The notes beneath the pieces were generated by a model that was not told the DNA's origin, did not search any database, and saw only the letters and a list, made by a program, of their open reading frames with translations. From positions 1 to 7,645 of the forward strand of contig JAJYSL010000205.1 of NCBI GenBank assembly GCA_021793595.1: a DNA stretch of 7,645 nucleotides, read 5' to 3'. The position numbers were made by a program, and so were the translations under genes. Below are positions 1 to 7,603 of this stretch, one piece after another. Each line of letters opens with the position of its first letter. Position 1 is the stretch's first letter. Origin of the DNA: Acidobacteriota bacterium. GTDB taxonomy: Bacteria > Acidobacteriota > Terriglobia > Terriglobales > Acidobacteriaceae.

Positions 1-221
1 AACTCGTTTGCAGTTCCTCCGGTCCTCTCTTCAAACACGTCCCCAGACAGGACAGGCATCGCGCGACCGATCACGATCATGTCACGCTGCAACGGCTGAA
101 TCTGCGGGGGTAGAAATTGATGAACCAACTGCATCCGATCCATAACGTCGCCAACCACGCAGGTGAACAGTTCTCTCTCAACGATGGCAAGGAGCTCCTC
201 GTCTGAATTCCACAGCCTCAT
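1..221 (-). CDS. RraA-family protein, N-terminal part (runs off left edge)
   Basis: The frame opens at an ATG (221-219) and stays open to the left edge, giving 73 visible residues starting MRLWNSDEELLAIVERELFT. An AGGAG Shine-Dalgarno at 231-227, five bases before the ATG, supports this start. Visible family features are the segment VVGDVMDRM, followed by HQFLPPQIQPL and then IGRAMPV, which match the start of the RraA / HMG-aldolase-like fold. Members include 4-hydroxy-4-methyl-2-oxoglutarate aldolases, RNase E inhibitor RraA and proteins misannotated as dimethylmenaquinone methyltransferases. The catalytic region lies beyond the edge, so the activity cannot be chosen. The protein has no signal peptide and should be cytoplasmic. 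It lies 685 nt downstream of the GH38 pair on the same strand, with a possible terminator between, so it is probably a separate transcript. A role in sugar-acid breakdown is inference from context. The family call is fairly secure. Confidence 0.8.
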   Translation of the reverse strand, partial: MRLWNSDEELLAIVERELFTCVVGDVMDRMQLVHQFLPPQIQPLQRDMIVIGRAMPVLSGDVFEERTGGTANE

Positions 222-611
222 CTTAACTCCTATCTGTTTATGCAACTTGCTCGGAAACGCTTTGTTCGTGGCGATCACCCTGCCCTCCACGATAGCGACC
301 AATTGATCCGCACCAATATTTTCAACTGCTCTTGCGCTCCACTTAGCCAATAGATATTACCTGGATTATGCGCGGACCGATGCTGACCGGAAGCCTGCGG
401 GTGGCGCACTGCCGCGCAATGTACTTTCTGGAGTTTCTTCCTCGCTGCGTCTGGGAGTGTTGCGACAACCGCTGACAAAACATAGCATCACATGCGGGAA
501 CGGACACAAAATGTGCATAGAATGGACAATCGTAAGGTACGGGTCGCGGTTGATGTTTTGTATACGCGACGCCACGCTTTGTTGCCTCAGCATTTGCGAG
601 GCCCAAGCCCC

Positions 612-650
612 ATAGGATATGTAGATAGGATATGTAGATAGGATATGTAG
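612..650. repeat. Perfect tandem repeat, 3 x 13 bp
   Basis: The unit ATAGGATATGTAG occurs three times head to tail without a mismatch (612-624, 625-637, 638-650). It lies in the non-coding gap about 390 bp upstream of the RraA-like start. Repeats of this kind arise by slippage. A 13-bp period does not match one helical turn, and I see no internal dyad that would suggest a repressor site. Confidence 0.95.
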
Positions 651-843
651 CTAAGTCCACGACGTGTAATTGTCATAAATGCGAATTGAGAATCGAAAAA
701 TCAAGCGGATTAAAACAGCCTATAGCCAATAGCACTATTGTCGGAGAAAATACTTAAACTCATAAGAACATAAACATCACACGGAAGCCAAATGATACGG
801 ACGCTAACCCAGTTGTTAGATGCGGACTGAAGCTATCCTTATC

Positions 844-868
844 AAAAAAGACGCGTACCCCACGGCGC
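844..868 (-). terminator. Possible intrinsic terminator after the GH38 operon
   Basis: Read on the minus strand, GCG-C-CGT (868-862) can pair with ACGCGT (856-851) around a GGGGT loop, with one bulged C at 865 and one G-U pair. One base later comes a run of six T (849-844). It begins 38 nt after the stop codon of the downstream GH38 gene, where a terminator is expected. The stem is short and imperfect, so strength is uncertain. Confidence 0.45.
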
Positions 869-906
869 TCAACGATGAAATGTTCGCAGCATATCTCATC
901 TCCTCT

Positions 907-3900
907 CTATTGCATCTGCGCTTGCATCGCATTCCTGGCGACGATGCGCACGGTGACGATTTCGTGCGGGTGAACGGTGATCTGGAAGCCGTGGGCGCCG
1001 CTCAACGACAGCGGGGTCTGGTTGCGTTCGACGGCATCGGTCTGGAAAGCCTGCTGCAGATCGAACAGGGGCGTTTCGACGGTGACGGTGCGCGTGGCGC
1101 CGCCGAGATCGATGAATCGCAGGATAGTGCCGTTGCCATCTTCCGCCGGCTTCCAGGTGTCGAGCACCAGGGCGGGGTCGTCGACTTTGAGGAAGCTCGC
1201 CTGAGTGCCGTTCAACGGACCGGGCGTATTCAGCGCCTTGTCCTGGGATGTGATTTCATCCTGTTCCAGCGGCGTCATCTCCTCCCAACCCATCTGGCTC
1301 AACTGGGCGGCATCGGTTGCCGGCGCGCTGGTGATGACGTAGCGAAAACGGAAATGTCCACCTTGGCCAGCGCGATAGTTGGTGAACCAGTAATTATTCA
1401 TGACGTAGGAGAAGATATTTCCCTTCCGCTGGCCGAAACGATCCGGCCAGTCGCCACGGTTGATATCGCCCAACGTGACCAGCGAGGCGTCCAGCGGCAT
1501 GATCGTTGCCGACACTCCATTCTGTTGCGCTGAAATCCAGTGCTGCACGGAAAACCATTCGTGGCCAGCTCCCGGATACATGTCCTTTGCGGGATCGACC
1601 ACGCCGGTCTGAATCTCATACTGGAACTGCGGATGGTCCATGGAAAGCGGGAACGCAAAGTACACGCCCTCCTTGGTGTCCACGTTCTTTTTGTTCACAT
1701 CTTCGACGAACTCGATCTTCTTCTCCTGCTCAAAGAGCCGGATCTCCGAGGCAATCGTCGGCGTGTTGGTGTCCGTGCTTTCCATCCGCGCCACCCAGCC
1801 ATAGGGCGTGCGCGTTATCGAAACAAGATGGCCTTCGTGCGCGGAATGAATTTCGAGATCCGGTTTTGGGTATACATGGCTGTATTTCAGGATGGTGTTG
1901 GGTTCCTTGTCTCCGCCAGTTACATAGAGATATTGCCCAAACTTATAGGGACTTTGCTGGTTCACCAGTTCACGCTGCAATTGCTTGTCATAGATGCTGC
2001 GCACCGCGCCGGTTGCGGCGTCCAACTGCACCCGGTAGTACAGGCTTTCGAGTGTAGTAATGTGGCTGATTGCAGCCGGGGCCGCGGGCTTCTCCGCATG
2101 CCGTAGCTGGAAGACCTTGTATCCGACAGAAGGAATATCCGTGGCAAGAAAGCGCACATGGCGGAAGTGGTTGCCGTTGCGGAGTTCTTCGACCGGAACA
2201 ACCTTGCCGGTGGATGGGTTCACGATCTCCTCGGTCTTGTTCAGATCGACTGTCACCAGCCCGCTGCGGCTCCAGTTCAAGGGATTGAAGACGATCAGGC
2301 TGCGACGGCCGGCGGAGATCGAATTGGCTATGCCGGCCATGCTGTTGCGGGTCAGGAAATCGGCCAGCGCATGGGCGTTGACAGCGTATAGGTCCTTCAC
2401 CGCCAACTGCCGCACGGCTTCCCTGCTGGTGGGATCGGAGATGCTGTTGCCCGAATCCCAGGTGTGCTCGTCCATCAGCACCATGTCGGTCCACATGCGG
2501 TCCAGGTCCAGCTTGTCCGCGGCCAGCTTGGGATTGACCAGTGAAGTGAGTGTCGACAACTTTTCCGCCGATGGCCCGCGGCTTTCGTTGGCGCGTTCCA
2601 TCGCCGCGTAATAGGCGTCGGAAGCAATGCCATCCTCCCAATACGAACCGCCGTCGCCGCGGATGGTTGGAATGTTGTTGCCAAACTGCTGCGCGATATT
2701 TTCAAGAGCCTCATGGAAACCGGAATACTGCAAACGCGGATAGGCATAGACGCTGTTCCACTTCTGCGCCAGTTCCGCCTGCTGCGGAAATAAGTCGGTG
2801 TTCTCCACTTGGGTGCCATAGATAATCGCCGCATTCGCGCGGTAGCTGGGATGCTCGTACATCTGTAGGAACAAAGGAAGCGTCTCGTGCCCCGCCGAGA
2901 CGAGCGGAGGCAGTCCAAACATCTGCATCATCTGCGCATAGTTGCGCGTGTACCAAAACAGAACCTTCTGGCCGTCCGGGCCGTCCCACCAGAACGGAGA
3001 GTTTTCGTCCAGATGCCCTTGCAACAGCACGGGAGCGCGAACGTTGTCGCTGCCCGCGAGGAAATACCTGATTCCAGCCGCAGCCAGGATCGAGGCATAC
3101 GACCACGAGTAGGAGGGGACATCGGTGATGTTGGCGTAGTTGAAGGGAGTGCCATGCTCCCGGCTGAAGTTGGCGCTCGCATACAACGAACGGACCAGCG
3201 TCTCCGCCGTAGGAAAGCCGGTAAGCAGATTGGCATATTGTGCGGGAACAAACAACTGCTGCTTCTGCATGGCCGTGATCGCGCGCTGCCGTTCTGCGGG
3301 CGTACGCGTCTTCAGAAACTGTTCCAGCGGCCATGCTCCGTCCAGACTGAAGCGGAAGTCTGGATGCTGCGCGGTCAGGTCCATGGCTTCGTCCATGACC
3401 CGGCTTTGGATGGCCGCAACTTTGGCCTGGTAGTCCGAATATCCGACATCGAGATGGATGTGGGGCACCAGAAACAAGGTCCACTTCTTTTCAGGATTGA
3501 TGGCTTGTTCCTTATGCTGCTTGTGGCCCGCCACATTCCAGTTAAGCTGCGCCTGCGTCTGTGCTGGGAATTCCGGAATGGCAAATTCTAGCTCCTCTTC
3601 GCCAAAATTCTGCTCCCCGCGCAGTGTCTTATGATAGTGCTTACCAGCAATGGCAAGATCCACACTGCTTCCCGGTTTCACCCGCTCGCCGTAGCGGAGA
3701 ATGACATCGACCGTCTCTTCGAGATTTCCTTGCCGCTGCCGATAAAAGATGGTCGGGATGATTTGCGCGGAGGATGCCCGAGAAGAGAAGCCTTCCGCAT
3801 CGCGGTCAAGCTCGATCGCGTCATATGCCAAACCGGTATCGGGCACAGCTTTGTCTGTTCCCTCAATTGCCTGTAGTGTGATTGTGTTTGCGCCCTGCTG

Positions 3901-4449
3901 TAGATAACTCCCAGGAAAATCGAATTCTACATCCGCAAGCGGGTAGGCAGGATAAACGGAATCGCCCATGTTAGATTCGAGTTTGGGCTGTAAATAGAAC
4001 ATTCCATGCTTGCCATTGATGCTGACCCACAATGCTGGCACACTTGCGGTCTCGATCAGCACAGCGACATGCAGCTGGTATGCCGCTGCGGGAGCATGGA
4101 CCAGAGAAAAGGTGATGGTACGCAGGGCCGCAGCATCGTTCGTAGTATGTTGCCCCAGGGATGATCTCAATATAGCCGGTTGCGCGGCGTACCAGTCTTT
4201 CGCGGGATTGTTTTGTCCAACAATAAAATCAACCGACTGTTTGGGCGCTCCTCCAGCGAACTCCGCGGAAGATCGGTCGAATGTCCCAATCCGAAATACT
4301 GTTTTAGTGGGAACTGTCTTAGTGGAACCACTCTGTGCTACAGCCGTGGCCATGCAAAAACCTGCCAGAATGAAAACCATCCAGTCGGGAAAAAGTTTTG
4401 TTTGTAGTCTCATAGGCTTCTGACATTTCTTTCTCATTTGCACGGGCAC
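907..4449 (-). CDS. Secreted GH38-family (alpha-mannosidase-like) protein with PL4 domain III-like module, copy A
   Basis: About 1180 residues, complete. A signal peptide ends near residue 39 (hydrophobic core VFILAGF, cleavage after ATAVA). Residues 50-215 (FRIGTFDRSS to YDAIELD) resemble domain III of PL4 rhamnogalacturonan lyases, a carbohydrate-binding-type beta-sandwich. Residues 323-700 are GH38 N-terminal and middle regions: VPHIHLDVGYSD carries the metal ligands H332 and D334, D443 lies in ITDVPSYS, E605/D606 sit at the acid/base region, and H662 in MDEHTWDSG matches the last metal ligand. Residues 715-1170 are the GH38 C-terminal beta region (SLIVFNPLNW). No Asp or Glu occurs at 400-415, where the GH38 nucleophile belongs, so glycosidase activity is unproven. 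The start is uncertain: GTG at 4449 follows GGGGGG by four bases, but ATG at 4413 gives a more normal signal peptide. It lies 26 nt after copy B, likely co-transcribed. Export to periplasm or outside is inferred. Confidence 0.85.
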   Translation of the reverse strand: MPVQMRKKCQKPMRLQTKLFPDWMVFILAGFCMATAVAQSGSTKTVPTKTVFRIGTFDRSSAEFAGGAPKQSVDFIVGQNNPAKDWYAAQPAILRSSLGQHTTNDAAALRTITFSLVHAPAAAYQLHVAVLIETASVPALWVSINGKHGMFYLQPKLESNMGDSVYPAYPLADVEFDFPGSYLQQGANTITLQAIEGTDKAVPDTGLAYDAIELDRDAEGFSSRASSAQIIPTIFYRQRQGNLEETVDVILRYGERVKPGSSVDLAIAGKHYHKTLRGEQNFGEEELEFAIPEFPAQTQAQLNWNVAGHKQHKEQAINPEKKWTLFLVPHIHLDVGYSDYQAKVAAIQSRVMDEAMDLTAQHPDFRFSLDGAWPLEQFLKTRTPAERQRAITAMQKQQLFVPAQYANLLTGFPTAETLVRSLYASANFSREHGTPFNYANITDVPSYSWSYASILAAAGIRYFLAGSDNVRAPVLLQGHLDENSPFWWDGPDGQKVLFWYTRNYAQMMQMFGLPPLVSAGHETLPLFLQMYEHPSYRANAAIIYGTQVENTDLFPQQAELAQKWNSVYAYPRLQYSGFHEALENIAQQFGNNIPTIRGDGGSYWEDGIASDAYYAAMERANESRGPSAEKLSTLTSLVNPKLAADKLDLDRMWTDMVLMDEHTWDSGNSISDPTSREAVRQLAVKDLYAVNAHALADFLTRNSMAGIANSISAGRRSLIVFNPLNWSRSGLVTVDLNKTEEIVNPSTGKVVPVEELRNGNHFRHVRFLATDIPSVGYKVFQLRHAEKPAAPAAISHITTLESLYYRVQLDAATGAVRSIYDKQLQRELVNQQSPYKFGQYLYVTGGDKEPNTILKYSHVYPKPDLEIHSAHEGHLVSITRTPYGWVARMESTDTNTPTIASEIRLFEQEKKIEFVEDVNKKNVDTKEGVYFAFPLSMDHPQFQYEIQTGVVDPAKDMYPGAGHEWFSVQHWISAQQNGVSATIMPLDASLVTLGDINRGDWPDRFGQRKGNIFSYVMNNYWFTNYRAGQGGHFRFRYVITSAPATDAAQLSQMGWEEMTPLEQDEITSQDKALNTPGPLNGTQASFLKVDDPALVLDTWKPAEDGNGTILRFIDLGGATRTVTVETPLFDLQQAFQTDAVERNQTPLSLSGAHGFQITVHPHEIVTVRIVARNAMQAQMQ

Positions 4450-4475
4450 AAATCCCCCCAGAGTGGTTGCAGCAT

Positions 4476-7400
4476 TTAGTGCATAGGCGCTTGCATCGCA
4501 TCCTTGGTAAGGATTCGCACCGTGACAATCTCATGCGGGTGAACGGTAAACTGAAACCCGTGGGTGCCACTCAGCGATAGCGGGGCCTGATTTCTTTCGA
4601 CCGCATCCGTCCGCCATGCTTGTTGCAACTGGAGCAACGGCGTCTGCGCGGTCACTGTGCGTGTAGCGCCGTCGAGATCGAGGAATCGCAGGATGGTGCC
4701 TTTGCCGTCTTCCGCCGGCTTCCAGGTATCGAGCACAAGGTCCGGATCGTTCACTTTGAGGAAGCTCGCCTGGTTGCCGTTCAACGGGCCAGGCGTATTC
4801 TGCGCCTTGTCCTGGGATGTGATTTCATCCTCTTCCAGCGGCGTCATCTCCTCCCATCCCAACCGGCTCAATGCAGTCGGATCCGTCGAAGGCGCGCTGG
4901 TAACAACGTAGCGGAACCTAAAATGCCCGCCCTGTCCAGCGCGGTAGTTGGTGAACCAGTAGTTGTTCATGACGTAGGAGAAAATCGTTCCCGTCCGCTG
5001 GCCGAAATGCTCTGGCCATGCGCCGCGGTTGATGTCACCCAACGTGACCAGAGGCACATCGAGTGGCATTACCGTTGCCGAGATTTTATTCTGCTGCACC
5101 GACACCCAGTGCTGCACAGAAAACCATTCATGGCCGGCTCCCGGATACATGTCCTTCGCCGGATCGACGACGCCGGTCTGAATCTCATACCGGAACTGCG
5201 GATGATCCATGGAAAACGGGAAGGCAAAGTACACACCCTCCTTGGTGTCCACGTTCTTTTTGTGCACATCTTCGGTGATCTCGATTTTCTTCTCGTGATC
5301 GAAGAGCTGAATATCTGTCGAGATTCCGGGCGTATTCGTATCCGTGCTTTCCATGCGCGCAACCCAGCCATAGGGCGTGCGCGTTACCGAAACAAGACGG
5401 CCATTGTTTGCAGGATGGATTTGCAGGTCCGGTTTCGGTGATAACACGCGATAGTCAAGCAGTCTATTAGGTACCCTATCGCCGCCGGTCACGTAAAGAT
5501 ACTGGCCAAAGCGGTAGGGACTTTGTTGATTCACCAATTCGCGCTGCAATTGCTTGTCATAGATGCTGCGCACCGCGCCGGTTTTGGGGTCCAACTGCAC
5601 ACGATAGTACGGGCTTTCGAGCGTCGTGGTTTGAACGCTTGCCGCGGGCTCCGGGACTTGTCTCGCAGCGCGCACCCGATAGACCTTGTAACCGACAGCG
5701 GGTATGTCCTGCGCTACAAACCGCACATGCTGGAAATGGTTGCCACCTCTCAGCACTTCCACAGGAACAATCCGATCCGTGGATGGATCGACGATCTCCT
5801 GATCTTTATTCAGATCTAGCGCGACAAAACCGCTGCGACTCCAGTTCAAGGTATTGAAAACGATGAGGCTGCCACGGCCGGCGGAGATCGAATTGGCGAT
5901 GCTGGCCATACTGTTGCGCATGACGAAGCGGCCGAGTTCCTGCGCGTTCGCCGCGTAGAGGTTCTTCACCGCCAACTGCTGGACGGCTTCCCTGCTGGTG
6001 GGATCGGAGATGCTGTTGCCCGAATCCCAGGTGTGCTCGTCCATCAGCACCATGTCGGTCCACATCCGGTCCAGGTCCTTCTTGTCCGCTGCAAGATGCG
6101 GATTGACCAGGGAGGTCAGCGTGGCCAGCTTTTCCGCCGATGGCCCGCGGCTTTCGTTGGCGCGCTCCATCGCTGCGTAGCGGGCGTCGGAAGCAATGCC
6201 ATCCTCCCAATAGGGACCGCCATCTCCGCGGATGGTGGGAATGTTATCGCCAAATTGCTGCGCGATGTTCTTGAGCGCCTCGTGGAAGCCGGAGTATTGC
6301 AGATGCGGATAGGCGTAGACGCTGTTCCACTTCTGCGCCAGCTCCGCCTGCTGCGGAAATAAGTCGGTATTCTCTGGTTGCGTGCCAAACAGGATGGTCG
6401 CATTGGCATGGTAACTGGGATGCTCGTACATCTGTAGGAACAAAGGAAGAGTGTCATGAACCGCGGAGAGTAATGGGGGTAGCCCGAACATATGCATCGT
6501 CTGCGCATAGCCTCGCGAGTACCAAAACAGGACCTTCTGGCCGTCTGGGCCTTCCCACCAAAACGGAGAGTTCTCGTCCAGATGTCCTTGCGGCAGTATA
6601 GGTGCCCGATAGTTATGGTAGTTAGTGCCCGCGAGGAAATACCTGATTCCAGCCGCAGCCAGGATCGAGGCATAGGACCAGGAGTATGAGGGAACGTCTG
6701 TAATGTTGGCGTAATTGAAGGGCGTGCCATGCTCGCGGCTGAAGTTGGCGCTCGCGTAAAGTGAGCGGATTAGCGTTTCGGCCGTCGGAAAGCCGGTAAG
6801 CAGATTGGCGTATTGCGCGGGAATAAACAACTGCTGCTTCTGCATGGCCGTGATCGCGCGCTGTTGTTCCGCGGGCGCGCGCGTCTTCATAAATTGCGCC
6901 AGGTCCCATTCCCCGTCCATGCTGAAGCGGAAATCGGGATGCTGCGCGGTCAGGTACATCGCTTCATCCATGACCCGGCTTTGGATGGCCGCAACCTTGG
7001 CCTGATAGTCCGAATAGCCCACATCGAGGTGGATGTGCGGGACCAGAAACAAGGTCCACTTTTTCTGTGGGTCGATAAATTGTTGCGCGTGCTGCGTGTG
7101 GCCGGCGACATTCCATCGAAGCTGCGTTTCGGTGTGGGCTGGAAATTCCGGAATAGAGAAGGCAAGCTTTTCCTCGCCGAAATCCTGGCCGCCTTGCAGC
7201 GCCTGACGATAGTGTTTGCCAGCGATGGCGAGATCCACGCTGCTGTCCGGCTTCACCCGCTCCCCGTAGCGGAGAATGACATCGACCGTCTCTTCAAGAT
7301 TTCCTTGCTGCTGTTGGTAAAAGATGGTGGGAAAGATCTGCGCAGAGGATGCCCGAGAATGAAATTCTTCTGCGTCCCGGTCAAGCTCGATCGCGTCATA

Positions 7401-7530
7401 GGTCAGACCGGCGTCGGGCACAGCACTATCCGCTTCCTCGATTGCTTGTAACGCGATTGTGTTTGTACCCGAGTGCAGATACCTGCCAGGAAAGGTGAAT
7501 GTGACATCTGCATGCGAGTTTGCAGGATCA
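4476..7530 (-). CDS. GH38-family protein copy B, 3' exon of a gene split by a group II intron
   Basis: This is a tandem paralogue of copy A, collinear from the exon start to the stop with one two-residue insertion (TNYHNYRAP against SDNVRAP) just after the AAGIRYFLAG segment. By eye they are roughly 80-85% identical. It keeps the metal-ligand motif HIHLD (residues 171-175 of the open frame), ITDVPSYS, GDGGPYWED and MDEHTWDSG, and shares the absence of Asp/Glu at the nucleophile position (YANLLTG). Homology to copy A begins at TGATCCTGCA on the minus strand (7530), aligned with A residues 165-168, so about 165 N-terminal residues, including signal peptide and most of the PL4-type domain, are missing here. 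The open frame continues to an ATG at 7547-7545, but those six codons lie in the intron and are not a genuine N-terminus. The 5' exon should lie beyond the right edge. Intact protein requires splicing; otherwise this copy is broken. Confidence 0.85.
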
Positions 7531-7533
7531 GTC

Positions 7534-7567
7534 GGAGTAGGGATCATGATTTCTCATGACCCCCTCC
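7534..7567 (-). ncRNA. Group II intron domain VI with branch-point A
   Basis: GGAG (7567-7564) pairs with CTCC (7537-7534), GGGG with TCCC, and TCATGA with TCATGA around a GAAA loop (7553-7550). The two bases TA (7539-7538) are left unpaired on the 3' side. The A at 7538 is the expected branch point, seven bases before the proposed 3' splice site at 7531/7530. Confidence 0.8.
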
Positions 7568-7570
7568 GCG

Positions 7571-7603
7571 GATCCGGACGGGCGGATTTCCCGCATCCGG
7601 CTC
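7571..7603 (-). ncRNA. Group II intron domain V (catalytic hairpin)
   Basis: The 33-nt hairpin starts GAGCCGGAT and ends GTCCGGATC. The lower stem has nine pairs with one G-A mismatch (7601/7573), then a two-base bulge CC at 7581-7580, then an upper stem GCGG/CCGC capped by a GAAAT loop. AGC at the 5' side is the catalytic triad position. The two-base bulge and GAAA-type cap are the standard domain V features. Confidence 0.85.

Larger units (their letters stand above)
222..906. other. 685-nt intergenic region, no convincing intact gene
   Basis: This stretch separates the GH38 operon from the RraA-like gene. Short open frames of 60-105 codons exist on the minus strand between 275 and 660, but they overlap one another in different frames, have no Shine-Dalgarno and resemble no family I know. 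The part from about 660 to 830 is A+T-rich compared with the genes. It holds a 3 x 13 bp tandem repeat (612-650), a possible terminator for the upstream operon (844-868), and a 45-codon open stretch (222-356) in frame with the RraA-like gene that may be gene debris. No clear promoter could be picked by eye. Confidence 0.7.
907..7530 (-). repeat. Tandem gene duplication (copies A and B of the GH38 gene)
   Basis: The segments 907 to about 3955 and 4476-7530 are direct repeats at DNA and protein level. On the right, similarity ends at the intron boundary; on the left it ends at the stop codons, because the sequences after TAG (907-909) and TAA (4476-4478) differ. Divergence is spread through the gene rather than patchy, so this is an old duplication, not an assembly artefact. 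Confidence 0.9.

Noticed and set aside
343..660. 105-codon and 75-codon minus-strand frames, and a 67-codon frame at 275-478
   Set aside because: They overlap in different frames, have no Shine-Dalgarno, and match no family. The longest starts inside the 13-bp repeat array. Treated as non-coding.
344..732. Direct repeat TAGCCAATAG at 344-353 and 723-732 as target-site or element ends
   Set aside because: Only 10 bp, no transposase or inverted ends between the copies, and no similarity beyond the ten bases.
804..819. Small inverted repeat CTAAC...GTTAG as a terminator or operator
   Set aside because: Only five pairs with no T-run; expected by chance in A+T-rich sequence.
820..1533. 237-codon plus-strand frame (and similar ones at 1540-2106, 2887-3591, 4620-5441 and 6813-7451)
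   Set aside because: These lie antisense to the GH38 genes in a G+C-rich third-position context, recur at matching places in both copies, and have arginine-rich or low-complexity translations with no ribosome site or family match. They are shadows of the coding strand.
4450..4475. Separate promoter or terminator between copies B and A
   Set aside because: The gap is 26 nt and holds only a G-run before the GTG; no hairpin with T-run and no promoter boxes fit.
7547..7567. Domain VI palindrome TCATGA...TCATGA read as an operator or a transposon end
   Set aside because: It fits domain VI in position, bulged A and distance to the splice site, and directly follows a domain V hairpin, so the intron explanation covers it.
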